Assembly (NCBI RefSeq): GCF_030063355.1
Contig: NZ_JASISZ010000007.1
Coordinates: forward strand, 116,473-180,472
Direction of reading: 5' to 3'
DNA from: Streptomyces sp. PH10-H1
Lineage (GTDB): Bacteria; Actinomycetota; Actinomycetes; Streptomycetales; Streptomycetaceae
Length of the DNA stretch: 64,000 bases
In this document: positions 1-11,298 of the stretch, piece after piece
Layout: each line of letters starts with the position of its first letter
Numbering within the stretch: the stretch's first letter is position 1
Program-made: the position numbers and the translations under genes
The notes under the pieces: model-generated
The model's database searches: none
The model's input: the letters and a program-made list of their open reading frames with translations, nothing else
Told to the model about the DNA's origin: nothing

Positions 1-1564
1 GGGGCGGCGGAGGCGGTGGCATGCCGGGACCACCGGAGCCACCGGGACCGCCGACACCGGGTCCCGCGAGCATCGTCGCGGCGTAGTTGACCCCACCGGC
101 TCCCCCGGGACCCCCGGCCCCGGGGGGCGGCGGAGCGCCGTGACCGCCGGGCACGCCCGGAGGAGGCGGAGGCGGCGGACCACCGGAACCGCCACCGATC
201 ACCCCGGGCGGAGGCGGCGGCATCCCCGGACCACCCACAGCGGGACCAGCCAGCATCGTCGCGGCGTAGTTGACCCCACCGGGACCCCCGGCTCCACCGG
301 CCGCCGGGGGCGGCGGCGGAGCGCCGTGACCGCCGGGCACGCCCGGAGGAGGCGGAGGCGGCGGACCACCGGAACCGCCACCGATCACCCCGGGCGGAGG
401 CGGCGGCATCCCCGGACCACCCACAGCGGGACCGGCCAGCATCGTCGCGGCGTAGTTGACCCCACCGGGCGGCGGAGTACCGGGGGCGCCGGGCGCACCG
501 GGAGAACGGGGCGCGTTGGACGCGCCGGGCACACCGGGCGCGCTGGGCGGCGGCGGTGCGTCCGGGCTCCGCCGCACGGGTCCCGCCGACGGCACGCCAC
601 CGCGTACCGCCTTGGCGGTGTCCGCGTCGGCGATGTCCGCGGCACCACGCCCGGGAGCGCCGGGACCGCCCGGACCTCCGGGACCTGGCCCACCGGGGCG
701 GCCGGGAGCGCCCGGCGCCGCGAGGCCCGCGGGCGGCGGCAGCGCCGCGCCGGGTCCGGCCGGCGGCGGCAGACCGGGGCCGGCGTAGCCGGAGCCCGCG
801 GGCCCGCCCGGGTTGCCGGGACCGCCGGCCCCGGGCGTCGCGGGCGCGATCGGGAAGCCCGCGCCCCCTGCGCCGTCCGGCGGAGCGATCATCGTGGCGG
901 GCAGGGAGCTGCCCTGCGGCATCAGTTCGGTCTTGGCGTCCGCTCCGATCGGCGGCGGGGTGTGGGCGTCGTCGGAGTCGGAGATCGGCGGCGCGAAGAC
1001 CGTGGCGGGCACGGGGACGGACACGGAGTCGTCGCTGCTGGTGGTGCGCGCGGACCACGCCGCGGACGACGCCCCGGGAGACGCCCCGGCCGACGGGGAC
1101 GCGGAGGCAGCGACGGCCGGAGCCGCCGGGGATGCCGGGGATGCCTGGGACGCGGAGACGGACGCCGAGGCCGCAGCCGCGGGCCGGCGGTCCGGGATGC
1201 CCATCTTGTCCGCCGCGTCCTGCAGCCACTGCGGCGGGCTGATCAGGAAGGACGTCGCCTCCAGATCGATCCGCTGGGGCGGCGGCGGTGCGGCGTCGTT
1301 CGGCACCGCACCGTACTCCTCCTCGTAGCGGCGGATGACCTCGCCGACCGGCAGACCCGGCCACAAGGTGGCCTCTCCGCTGTCCCGCGCGATGACCAGC
1401 CGTACCTGTCCGTCATCGCTCGACGGACCGTCCTCACGGGGCTCGGACCAGGCGACGAAGCCCAGGTCGAACTCCCGCACCCGCACCTCGCGGGCCTGGT
1501 ACGCCGGGACGTCACCGTTGATCCACCGCTCGGCGCGCTCCTGCGCCTGCGCGAAAGTGACCAT
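1..1564 (-). CDS. Gly/Pro-rich modular protein with N-terminal YrhB/Imm35-like domain (partial, runs off the window)
   Basis: The reverse strand is open from an ATG at 1564 to the window edge, giving 521 residues without the C-terminus. Residues 1-85 (starting MVTFAQAQERAERWINGD) form a compact globular segment that resembles small immunity-type domains of the YrhB/Imm35 kind; this is an impression, not a search result. It is followed by an Ala/Ser-rich stretch (about 115-185) and then a long Gly/Pro tail. Near the window edge the tail has a repeat of about 62 residues, each copy containing VNYAATMLAGP. The start lies 8 bp after the stop of the SMI1/KNR4 gene, so the two are likely one transcript. 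In Streptomyces such Pro-rich proteins often end in a deaminase or other toxin domain, but that part lies outside the window. Confidence 0.65.
   Translation of the reverse strand, partial: MVTFAQAQERAERWINGDVPAYQAREVRVREFDLGFVAWSEPREDGPSSDDGQVRLVIARDSGEATLWPGLPVGEVIRRYEEEYGAVPNDAAPPPPQRIDLEATSFLISPPQWLQDAADKMGIPDRRPAAAASASVSASQASPASPAAPAVAASASPSAGASPGASSAAWSARTTSSDDSVSVPVPATVFAPPISDSDDAHTPPPIGADAKTELMPQGSSLPATMIAPPDGAGGAGFPIAPATPGAGGPGNPGGPAGSGYAGPGLPPPAGPGAALPPPAGLAAPGAPGRPGGPGPGGPGGPGAPGRGAADIADADTAKAVRGGVPSAGPVRRSPDAPPPPSAPGVPGASNAPRSPGAPGAPGTPPPGGVNYAATMLAGPAVGGPGMPPPPPGVIGGGSGGPPPPPPPGVPGGHGAPPPPPAAGGAGGPGGVNYAATMLAGPAVGGPGMPPPPPGVIGGGSGGPPPPPPPGVPGGHGAPPPPGAGGPGGAGGVNYAATMLAGPGVGGPGGSGGPGMPPPPPP
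50..470. repeat. Tandem 183-186-bp coding repeat in the Gly/Pro-rich gene
   Basis: The block gcatcgtcgcggcgtagttg occurs near 70, 252 and 438, at spacings of 183 and 186 bp. The long flanking sequence starting at 140 is repeated nearly exactly at 326. The spacing is a multiple of three, so the protein repeat stays in frame. Confidence 0.85.
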
Positions 1565-1572
1565 TCCCTGCT

Positions 1573-2568
1573 TCACCCCTCCACCGGGACGGCACTGGCG
1601 AAGCCACCGTCGACCATCAAGTTCGCCACGGTCAGCAGCTCGGGCGGATTGCCCGCCAGCCGCAGCAGGAACGCGTCGAGTGAATCGCCGCACGGCAGCA
1701 GCAGTGCCTCGACCCGCTCCTGCGGGGACGACCAGTGGTCGCCGTCCCGCGCGTCGTCGTACGCGCAGAACCAGACCGAGCCGGCACCGCTGCCCTTGAC
1801 CTTCACCGCGACCACTCCGCCCTGGACGTAGCCGATGGCCAGATAGTCCTTGGTGAAGTGGTCGCGAAGGCATTTGTTGACGTATACGAGGTCGTTGACG
1901 GCCGCCTCGTCACGGACCGTGAAGAACGGCTGGTCGAGCAGCAGCCCGAGATCGGGATCGAGGGCGACCCCCGCGGGGGCGCAGCCTCCCGCCGCCTTGA
2001 GGAAGGTGCGGTAGGCGCCGGGAAGCCGGTAGCCCAGCTCCTCCTCGACGTCGCGCACCTGCTGCTCGGTGACCGCCACCCCGCTCTGATGGGACGCGGC
2101 CTTGGGCAGTCCGAAGTGCACCGGCCTGGTCTCCTGCAGGGGACGCGTGCCGCGCTTGATGTGGTCGGCGGTCGAGACGGCGAGGCCGCCGTGGTGCCGC
2201 AGCAGGGCCTTGACCTCGACCGGAATCAGTTCCAGCCGCCGGGTGCCCGCGACGTGGTGCCAGGTCCAGCCGTGCGGGGTCGCGACAGGGGGCAGGCTGC
2301 CCCACAGCTCGTGGCCCGCGGCGTGCAGCGCGGCGTTGGCCGACACATAGTCCGTCAGCCGCAGCTCGTCGACACCGAAGCCCTCCGGCGGCTCCGCGAT
2401 CTCTGCCGCAGCGCGCGCGAACGCCGAGAAGTCCGGGTATCCGTCGTCGTCCACCCAGATGCCCTGGGGGTGGCGGGCGGCGCGCACCGGGTCCGGAAAG
2501 TGCACGACCTGCCCGGCGTAGGCCGCGTTGGGTGGCGCGGTCTGCTGCCCGAGCCGACCTGTCGTCAT
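1573..2568 (-). CDS. SMI1/KNR4 (SUKH) family protein
   Basis: This 331-residue cytoplasmic protein has a recognisable SMI1/KNR4 segment around residues 160-245: a helix with VRDVEEELGYRLPGAYR, then a LKAAGG turn and a hydrophobic core. SUKH-superfamily proteins are commonly immunity partners of nuclease and deaminase toxins. Two YwqJ/SUKH genes lie 1 kb away on the other strand, which supports that setting here. I chose the ATG at 2568 because AGGGGG sits about 10 nt upstream; an in-frame ATG at 2604 lacks this. The stop is 8 bp from the start of the Gly/Pro-rich gene, implying co-transcription. The N-terminal 150 residues match nothing I can name. Confidence 0.75.
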   Translation of the reverse strand: MTTGRLGQQTAPPNAAYAGQVVHFPDPVRAARHPQGIWVDDDGYPDFSAFARAAAEIAEPPEGFGVDELRLTDYVSANAALHAAGHELWGSLPPVATPHGWTWHHVAGTRRLELIPVEVKALLRHHGGLAVSTADHIKRGTRPLQETRPVHFGLPKAASHQSGVAVTEQQVRDVEEELGYRLPGAYRTFLKAAGGCAPAGVALDPDLGLLLDQPFFTVRDEAAVNDLVYVNKCLRDHFTKDYLAIGYVQGGVVAVKVKGSGAGSVWFCAYDDARDGDHWSSPQERVEALLLPCGDSLDAFLLRLAGNPPELLTVANLMVDGGFASAVPVEG

Positions 2569-2647
2569 GGCGGTTGCCCCCTGCTGCGTCTGGCTGATGA
2601 GCACAGCCTATGGGGTGTGGCAAGAGCTGCTTCCGCCCAGGTCCGGG

Positions 2648-3445
2648 TCAGCTGCCGGCCGTCGCGGCCTTCAGCTTCGCGTCCTGTTTACGGGCCACAT
2701 CGACGGGCGCCGCGGCCTGTCCTCCGGTCAGCTTCGCCGACAGGAAGGTGATGCTGTCGTCACCGGAACGCACGACGGTGACGAGCGCGGCACCGGCCAC
2801 CTTGTCGCTGGTGTCCGCCATCACGTACGAGACCGCCTCGTCGCCCGCCGTGACCGTGGCGGCCTTCGTGATCGTGAAGGGGATCTTCTTGCCGGTGCCG
2901 GCCGTCGCGATGAAGGCGGTGCAGGTGTCCAGTGCCCGCTTCAGCTCGGCCATCATCTTCCCGGCGTCACCGGGGGCGTGGCTGGCCAGCAGCATCCGGT
3001 GCACCTCCGCGCCCGAGCCGAGAGCGTCCTTCTTGGCGACCGAGGCCCCGGCGTAGGCCTTGCGTACGTACTTCGGCTTGGTGCCGACCGGGTCGGCCAG
3101 CGGCTGGCACTGCGGTTTGTCGGTCGTCAGCTTGTCGTCGGCGCTCATCGACGCGCTGGTCGACGCCTCGACCTTGTAGCCGGGCAGATCCGCGTCCTTG
3201 ACGAGCACCGCTCTCAACTGCGCTTCGGTGAGCGGCGGCTTGGCGGCCGCCGTCGGGGCCGCGGTCGAGGGCACCGCAGGGGACGTCGTCACGCCGTCCT
3301 TCTTCTTCGCGTCGTCGCTCTTGCCGCCATCGCTGGAGCAGGCCGCGGCCAGCGCCAGCACGGGCAGCACAGCGGCGACCGCGACCACCCGCCGAATACG
3401 AATACGGCCACGCGCAAGCGTGCGGGTACGGATACTGGCGCTCAT
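2648..3445 (-). CDS. Secreted lipoprotein of unknown function
   Basis: A 265-residue protein. It starts with an Arg-rich n-region, a hydrophobic stretch (about 20-35) and a lipobox LAAAC with Cys36, followed by a Ser/Asp/Lys linker. It should be exported and lipid-anchored on the outer face of the membrane. The mature part has the look of a PknH-type extracellular sensor fold (alternating strands, paired Cys near CQPLADP and DTCTAF), but I cannot assign a ligand. The ATG at 3445 has AAGGGGGA upstream. The frame stays open upstream far beyond this point, but that is only lack of stops in GC-rich DNA. It is divergent from the YwqJ-like gene across a 268-bp promoter region. Confidence 0.8.
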   Translation of the reverse strand: MSASIRTRTLARGRIRIRRVVAVAAVLPVLALAAACSSDGGKSDDAKKKDGVTTSPAVPSTAAPTAAAKPPLTEAQLRAVLVKDADLPGYKVEASTSASMSADDKLTTDKPQCQPLADPVGTKPKYVRKAYAGASVAKKDALGSGAEVHRMLLASHAPGDAGKMMAELKRALDTCTAFIATAGTGKKIPFTITKAATVTAGDEAVSYVMADTSDKVAGAALVTVVRSGDDSITFLSAKLTGGQAAAPVDVARKQDAKLKAATAGS

Positions 3446-3713
3446 GCCGTCAAGTCCCCCTTGTGAACGGATCGTTCCGCCCGCGAACGCGGGTGCCGAC
3501 CCATCCTTCCAGTCCATCCTTCCGGCCCATCTGCTGCCCCGTCCAAGCCGTTTCCACTCCGCCGACGATCCGTCACACCACGGTGACATGGGACACACAA
3601 GATGTTCGGCACACCGCACCCGACTTCCGCACCTCCTGTCACCTTTGGCAGTCTGATGTCTTGTAAACGGGGGATCGCCCGCTCCGGTGGGCGGACAGGA
3701 GGACAGCACCACC

Positions 3714-4217
3714 ATGCAGACAACGGACGCCGCTGATCCGCGGCTCACTTGGAGTGCCGTCGGCGCCGACGCCGCGGGACCACCTGTTCTGCGGCACCGC
3801 CGGGACGGCATCCTGCCGGCCGTGGCCGCCGCGCTGTCCATTCGCGACGAGGTGCTGACCTGCACCGGGAGCAAGGCCGAGCAGGCGCCGGCGCTGCATC
3901 CGATCGTCCAGGACTTCCTGGACACGCTGCCGGTCGCCCAGCGCGAGCGCTTCACCGGGCGCTGTCCTGAGCCGGTGCTGCTGTCGCGGTATCTCGCTGA
4001 AGTGGATGCCAGTCGCAGCAAGCGCGCGGCCCGCAAGGCACTCACCCAGAGTGAGGCCCGCAAGGCACTGCGCGGCGCGCGGCTCACCGCGCGCCGCATC
4101 CGGGAGGACGGCGACCCGGAGCACGGCTCGTACGCGCCGCCCTGCCGCTCCTGCGCACCGCTGCTCGCGCACTTGGGCGTGCGGCCGGTCGATCCGGCGG
4201 CGGAGGCGGCCGCGTGA
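3714..4217 (+). CDS. YwqJ-type putative nucleic acid/nucleotide deaminase
   Basis: This 167-residue protein has the zinc-ligand layout of the YwqJ branch of the deaminase fold: Cys84 in GRCPE, whose Glu86 fits the proton-shuttling position, and Cys144/Cys147 in PPCRSCAP near the C-terminus. Members of this family occur as toxin tips of polymorphic secretion systems and as free-standing cytosolic proteins. Here there is no signal peptide or delivery domain, so it acts inside the cell unless it works with a larger carrier. The ATG at 3714 follows an AGGAGG at 3698. An upstream in-frame GTG at 3687 would overlap this ribosome site and is unlikely. Its stop overlaps the SUKH-3 start by 4 bp, a translationally coupled pair. 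Confidence 0.75.
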   Translation: MQTTDAADPRLTWSAVGADAAGPPVLRHRRDGILPAVAAALSIRDEVLTCTGSKAEQAPALHPIVQDFLDTLPVAQRERFTGRCPEPVLLSRYLAEVDASRSKRAARKALTQSEARKALRGARLTARRIREDGDPEHGSYAPPCRSCAPLLAHLGVRPVDPAAEAAA

Positions 4218-4786
4218 CCGACACGAACGCGGTGCACGCAACGAACACAGCGCACGCGACGAGCACGGCGAACGGCGTGAATCACGCCGCCGGCATGCCG
4301 ATCTCCCCGAGCACCCGCTTTCCGGTCGGCGTGGACGCCGCCCTGCGATCGGCCGGCTGGCAGCCCGGCCGCTGGGACATCATGCAGGCCGAGGTCTGGG
4401 CGGACGCGCTGCGCTCCCACGCCTCCCCCGCCGGGCACCGGCACGCCGTCTCGCCGGCCGCCGTGGAGGCGTGGGCCGAGTTCGGCGGCCTCGCCATACC
4501 CGCCACCACCGGTCCCGGCCGGCAGATCGCGCCCACCCCGGTCCTGGTCAACCCGCTGCGCGGACTTCATCTCGCCCGTACCCTCGCCGACCTCGGCCGG
4601 GCGCTCGAAACCGAGGTCTCCCCGCTCGGCGAGGAGATGGGCTCCGGCTCGCTCCTCGCCATCGACGCCGACGGTCATGTCTACGCCATCGATCACACCG
4701 GCGACTGGTACCTCGGCGCCGACATCGACAGCGCCCTGACCACCCTCGTCACCGGCGGCCGGCCCGCCCGCCTCACGACGACCTGA
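4214..4786 (+). CDS. SUKH-3-type immunity-like protein
   Basis: A 190-residue cytosolic protein starting at GTG 4214, overlapping the deaminase stop as GTGA. After a low-complexity Thr/Ala/His N-terminus it shows features I associate with SUKH-3 proteins: AAVEAWAEFGGLAIP, a middle segment around VLVNPLRGLHLARTLADLG, and a C-terminal strand pair AIDADGHVYAIDHTGDWYLG. SUKH-3 proteins are predicted immunity partners of deaminase toxins. Coupling to a YwqJ-type gene is therefore consistent with a toxin-antidote pair, although direct neutralisation is inference. Three copies of an 11-bp repeat lie between its stop and the convergent kinase gene. Confidence 0.72.
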   Translation: MTDTNAVHATNTAHATSTANGVNHAAGMPISPSTRFPVGVDAALRSAGWQPGRWDIMQAEVWADALRSHASPAGHRHAVSPAAVEAWAEFGGLAIPATTGPGRQIAPTPVLVNPLRGLHLARTLADLGRALETEVSPLGEEMGSGSLLAIDADGHVYAIDHTGDWYLGADIDSALTTLVTGGRPARLTTT

Positions 4787-4806
4787 CCAACCAACTCCAA
4801 AAAGCG

Positions 4807-4843
4807 CTCAGCCCTCGCTCAGCCCTCGCTCAGCCCTCGCTCA
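4807..4843. repeat. 11-bp tandem repeat at the kinase stop codon
   Basis: The unit agccctcgctc is repeated about three times head to tail, ending in the TGA stop of the histidine kinase read on the reverse strand. Such slippage-prone repeats can alter the last codons or the 3' untranslated end. Confidence 0.8.
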
Positions 4844-6253
4844 GCAGACGGCCGGCGGTCCGGTGGGGACGGCGGCGGGCAGCGCGGGGATCATGGCGGA
4901 GACACGGAAGCCGCCGTCGGCGGTGTGGCCCGCGACGAAGCCGCCGCCGAGGGCGGTGACGCGCTCCTTCATACCGACGAGGCCGTGCCCGCCGCTGGGG
5001 AGAGCGGCGGCGGGCGACCCGTCGGAGGGACCGTTCTCGACGCGGACGGCGACCTCGGTGGCGCGGTAGGCGAGGCGGACCTGGGTCCTGGCGCCGGAAG
5101 CGTGCTTGTGGACGTTGGTGAGGGCTTCCTGGACGACCCGGTACGCGGTCCGCTCGACCTGCGCCGCACACGCCCGGATCTCGCCCTCGACGGTCAGCGC
5201 GACACGCATCCCCGCCGCTCGGGACTCCCCGACGAGCGCCTCCAGCCGGGCGAGGCACGGCCCGTCACCGCCGGGAGCGGCAGAACCGTCCAGGCCGTCG
5301 AGCCCGTCGGGACCGCCGGAACCGGCAGTCACCGGCGCGGCGGACCCGGAACCGCCACCGGTCCCGCTGCCCACCTCGGTGAACGCCAGGGTGCTTCCGG
5401 CGCCCGCGCCGTTCACCCCCGGGCCCGTCCGCAGGACGCCCAGCATCTGGCGCAGTTCGTTGAGCGCCTGCCGCCCCATGTTCCCCAGCAGTTCCGCGCT
5501 CGCGGACGCCTTCTCCGGATCCTTCAGGGCGACGGCCTTGAGCGCCGCGGCGTGCACGACCATGAGGCTGACCCGGTGCGCGACCACGTCGTGCATCTCG
5601 CGGGCGATCCTGGTGCGCTCGTCGGCCCGGGCGCGTTCCGCCCGTTCCGTCGCCTTCTCGGCGAGCAGCGTCAGCTCGCGCTCCAGTCCGTCGGCGCGTT
5701 CGCGCAGGCTCTCGACGAGCCGGCGGCGGGCCCGGACGTACAGGCCGAGCAGCACGGGCGGCGCGGTGAGGCCCAGGGCCATGAGGACGGACGTGATCAC
5801 GATGACGAGCAGCGGGGTGTTGTTGTCCAGCCGCAGGCTGTCGCGCATCTGGATGAACGCGACGATCATCGTGCCGACCCCGGTCATCCCTGCCAGGGTG
5901 GCGGTGATGCGGCGCGGGACCTCGGAGGCCGCCAGCGTGTAGAGACTGACGACGCCGAGCAGATATCCGAGCTGCGCGGGCGTCACCGCGATGGACAGCA
6001 GGACGATCGGGATGGGCCAGCGTCGGCGCAGCAGCAGGGTGGATCCGACGAGCAGTCCGAAGACCGCGCCGACACCGGGCGCAATCCCGGTCTTCTGGGC
6101 GAAGGACACCCCTTCGACAAAACATTCGAGCGCCGAGACGGCGGCCAGCGTCGCGTCGAGCACGAGGCTGCGCCGCCTCGGCCACCACCATGGGCCTGAA
6201 CGTGCTCGGCCCCCGCCTCGGTCCTCCGGTACGTGCGCCCCCGTCGTACTCAT
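4841..6253 (-). CDS. Sensor histidine kinase (HisKA_3/NarL-type), no adjacent regulator
   Basis: A 470-residue membrane kinase. The N-terminal half has about six hydrophobic segments (residues 35-170), then a coiled coil and the HisKA_3 phospho-acceptor His221 in [13 protein letters not shown]. The HATPase domain follows, with an N-box in [12 protein letters not shown] near 381 and a G-box [11 protein letters not shown] near 421. Kinases of this class normally phosphorylate a LuxR/NarL response regulator encoded next door, but the neighbours are a SUKH gene and ppc. Between H-box and ATPase there is an unusual 55-residue Gly/Ser linker containing a collagen-like [11 protein letters not shown]. 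The ATG at 6253 is chosen from domain content; earlier in-frame starts would add only GC-rich noise. Confidence 0.88.
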   Translation of the reverse strand: MSTTGAHVPEDRGGGRARSGPWWWPRRRSLVLDATLAAVSALECFVEGVSFAQKTGIAPGVGAVFGLLVGSTLLLRRRWPIPIVLLSIAVTPAQLGYLLGVVSLYTLAASEVPRRITATLAGMTGVGTMIVAFIQMRDSLRLDNNTPLLVIVITSVLMALGLTAPPVLLGLYVRARRRLVESLRERADGLERELTLLAEKATERAERARADERTRIAREMHDVVAHRVSLMVVHAAALKAVALKDPEKASASAELLGNMGRQALNELRQMLGVLRTGPGVNGAGAGSTLAFTEVGSGTGGGSGSAAPVTAGSGGPDGLDGLDGSAAPGGDGPCLARLEALVGESRAAGMRVALTVEGEIRACAAQVERTAYRVVQEALTNVHKHASGARTQVRLAYRATEVAVRVENGPSDGSPAAALPSGGHGLVGMKERVTALGGGFVAGHTADGGFRVSAMIPALPAAVPTGPPAVC

Positions 6254-6455
6254 GCGGTCCAGCCTAGGCGGTGCCCCGCGCGGGCAGGGGTTGCCGGGTG
6301 TGTATACAGGGGCTGTCCGCCAGGTGGGCGGGGGCCGTGGCCGCCGGAGACCCGACCTATCCTGGACTGGTCGGACAGCGCGGTCCGCCCCACCCCGCCC
6401 TCCGCCGGCGGGGAGAATAGCCGTCGCCCATCCCACCGCACGAGGAGCCGCACCT

Positions 6456-9185
<2,730 letters not shown>

Positions 9186-9203
9186 GACGGTGCCGGGATG
9201 ACG

Positions 9204-9243
9204 ACGTGAACGGCCCCGGACAGAAGTCCGGGGCCGTTCACGT
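9204..9243. terminator. Bidirectional hairpin between ppc and the TetR gene
   Basis: A perfect 18-bp inverted repeat (9204-9221 and 9226-9243) with a 4-nt loop AGAA. It lies 18 bp after the ppc stop and 1 bp before the stop of the convergent regulator, so it can end both transcripts. Confidence 0.9.
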
Positions 9244-9244
9244 G

Positions 9245-9922
9245 TCAGCTCTTGCGGTGTCCGATCAGGCGCGGCTTGGGCTCGATGCCCGACAGGCCGT
9301 TCCAGGACAGGTTCACCAGATGTGCGGCGACCTCGGCCTTCTCGGGCCGCTGCGGCGCGTCGAGCCACCACTGACCGGTCAGCGCGACCATGCCGACCAG
9401 CGCCTGGGCGTACATCGGTGCGAGCTTGGGGTCGAAACCGCGGTTCTTGAACTCCATGCCGAGGATGTCCTCGACCTGGGTGGCGATGTCGCTGATCAGG
9501 GATGCGAAGGTGCCGGTGGACTGGGCGACCGGGGAGTCGCGGACCAGGATCCGGAAGCCGTCGGTGTACTGCTCGATGTAGTCGAGCAGCGCGAACGCGG
9601 CCTGTTCCAGGAGTTCCCTCGGATGGCCGCCGGTGAGGGCGCTGGTGACCATGTCGAGGAGCCGGCGCATCTCGCGGTCCACCACGACGGCGTACAGCCC
9701 TTCCTTACCGCCGAAGTGCTCGTAGACGACCGGTTTGGACACGCCGGCCTTGTGGGCGATCTCCTCGACCGAGGTGCCCTCGAAGCCACGCTCCGCGAAG
9801 AGCGTGCGGCCGATGTCGAGCAGCTGCTCGCGGCGTTCCTTGCCCGTCATGCGCACCCGCCGCGCGCGTCGCGCGTTCGTACCTGTCGTACCCTCACCGC
9901 TCGTACTACTGCCGTCGCTCAC
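9245..9922 (-). CDS. TetR/AcrR-family transcriptional regulator
   Basis: A 225-residue DNA-binding protein with a classical TetR N-terminal helix-turn-helix at about residues 28-75 (GTSVEEIAHKAGVSKPVVYEHFGGKE). The C-terminal all-helical ligand and dimer domain is similar to regulators of fatty-acid metabolism. The GTG at 9922 lies 7 bp after the desaturase stop, so both are transcribed together. The likely role is feedback control of the desaturase in response to acyl-CoA or fatty acid. That role is inferred only from the pairing, which is conserved in streptomycetes as far as I recall. Confidence 0.88.
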   Translation of the reverse strand: MSDGSSTSGEGTTGTNARRARRVRMTGKERREQLLDIGRTLFAERGFEGTSVEEIAHKAGVSKPVVYEHFGGKEGLYAVVVDREMRRLLDMVTSALTGGHPRELLEQAAFALLDYIEQYTDGFRILVRDSPVAQSTGTFASLISDIATQVEDILGMEFKNRGFDPKLAPMYAQALVGMVALTGQWWLDAPQRPEKAEVAAHLVNLSWNGLSGIEPKPRLIGHRKS

Positions 9923-9929
9923 GCGTCAA

Positions 9930-10913
9930 TCATGCCGGTTCACTGACACATTCCTTACGCCGGGCGGCGATCCGCTCCTTGGTGGGCCACCTGACGTCCG
10001 TCACCCAGCCGAGCTGTTCGCACCAGCGGATGATGCGGGCGCTGGAGTCGAGCTGGCCGCGCAGCACGCCGTGGCGGGCCGAGGTGGGCTCGGCGTGGTG
10101 GAGGTTGTGCCAGGACTCGCCGCAGGACAGCACGGCCAGCCACCACACGTTGCCGGACCGGTCGCGGGACTTGAAGGGCCGGGCGCCGACGGCGTGGCAG
10201 ATGGAGTTGATGGACCAGGTGACGTGGTGGAGCAGGGCCACCCGGACGAGCGATCCCCAGAAGAACGCGGTGAATGCGCCGTTCCAGGACATCGTCACCA
10301 GCCCGCCGACCAGCGGCGGGATCATGAGCGAGGCGATGGTGAAGAACAGGAACTGGCGGGAGATCATCCGGATCGCCGGGTCCTTCATCAGGTCGGGCGC
10401 GTACTTCTCCTGCGGGGTCCGCTCGGTGTCGAACATCCAGCCGATGTGGGCCCACCACAGGCCCTTCATGAGGGCGGGCACGGTCTCGCCGTAGCGCCAC
10501 GGCGAGTGGGGGTCACCGTCGGCGTCGGAGTACTTGTGGTGCTTGCGGTGGTCGGCGACCCAGCGCACGACCGGGCCCTCGACCGCCAGCGACCCGGCGA
10601 CCGCGAGCGCGATCCGCAGCGGACGGTTGGCCTTGAAGGCGCCGTGGGTGAAGTAGCGGTGGAAACCGATGGTGACGCCATGGCAGCCGAGGTAGTACAT
10701 GCCGACCATCAGACCGAGGTCCAGCCAGCTCATCCCCCAGCCCCAGGCCAGTGGAATCGCGGCGACGAGCGCCAGGAACGGGACGCCGATGAAGGCGCCG
10801 AGGGTGATGCGCTCGGTCATCCCCTTGTTGTCTCCGCCGAGCGTGGCGCTCGGTGCGAATTGGTCGGGCCCGGGGTCTCGGGGCTCGGTGATCACGTCGG
10901 CCTGTGCGGTCAT
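9930..10913 (-). CDS. Acyl-CoA/fatty acid desaturase (delta-9 type)
   Basis: A 327-residue di-iron membrane enzyme that introduces a cis double bond into saturated acyl chains. All three histidine boxes are present: HRYFTH at 85-90, HRKHHKYSD at 122-130 and HNLHHAEP near 272. Hydrophobic pairs at about 38-80 and 170-215 place the boxes on the cytoplasmic face. It is the first gene of a two-gene operon with the TetR regulator. Start is ATG 10913, and the upstream 200 bp to the tRNA gene should contain its promoter. Intact; no missing metal ligand. Confidence 0.93.
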   Translation of the reverse strand: MTAQADVITEPRDPGPDQFAPSATLGGDNKGMTERITLGAFIGVPFLALVAAIPLAWGWGMSWLDLGLMVGMYYLGCHGVTIGFHRYFTHGAFKANRPLRIALAVAGSLAVEGPVVRWVADHRKHHKYSDADGDPHSPWRYGETVPALMKGLWWAHIGWMFDTERTPQEKYAPDLMKDPAIRMISRQFLFFTIASLMIPPLVGGLVTMSWNGAFTAFFWGSLVRVALLHHVTWSINSICHAVGARPFKSRDRSGNVWWLAVLSCGESWHNLHHAEPTSARHGVLRGQLDSSARIIRWCEQLGWVTDVRWPTKERIAARRKECVSEPA

Positions 10914-11116
10914 GGAGGTCCCTCACCGGGGGTGTATGGGGGGATTTACTACGGAACCGTAACCTACGGCGACGTAAGTATGTCAGCGTCGCGACGACAG
11001 GGGACAGGTCCGGAGGGCGAACGCCCCGTAGCTAGGTCTACCCCGGAACGCTGTCGCCTTCACGCGGCCGCTTGCGGCATAGTGGGAACGCGCAGGCGCG
11101 GTGATCCGCGCGGTGA

Positions 11117-11188
11117 TCCGCCGTGGTGTAATCGGCAGCACCGGGGCTTTTGGTGCCCTTTGTCCGGGTTCGAGTCCTGGCGGCGGAG
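11117..11188 (+). tRNA. tRNA-Gln (anticodon UUG)
   Basis: A 72-nt cloverleaf. The 7-bp acceptor tccgccg pairs with cggcgga at 11181-11187 and the discriminator is G. The 5-bp anticodon stem ggggc/gccct encloses TTTTGGT with TTG at positions 34-36, and the T-arm contains GGGTTCGAGTCC. CCA is not encoded. It lies between the desaturase promoter and glmU. Confidence 0.93.
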
Positions 11189-11298
11189 CTTGAGGAAGCG
11201 GGTCCCGGCCTTCATGGTCGGGACCCGCCCGTGTTTCCCCGCCCATACCCCCCGGTATCCTGCGGGTGTCCGTCACCCAAAGCCGAGGAGCCCCTTCC

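Noticed and set aside
3446..4696. Upstream extension of the lipoprotein frame
   Set aside because: It would bury the lipoprotein signal peptide and overlap two genes with good ribosome sites.
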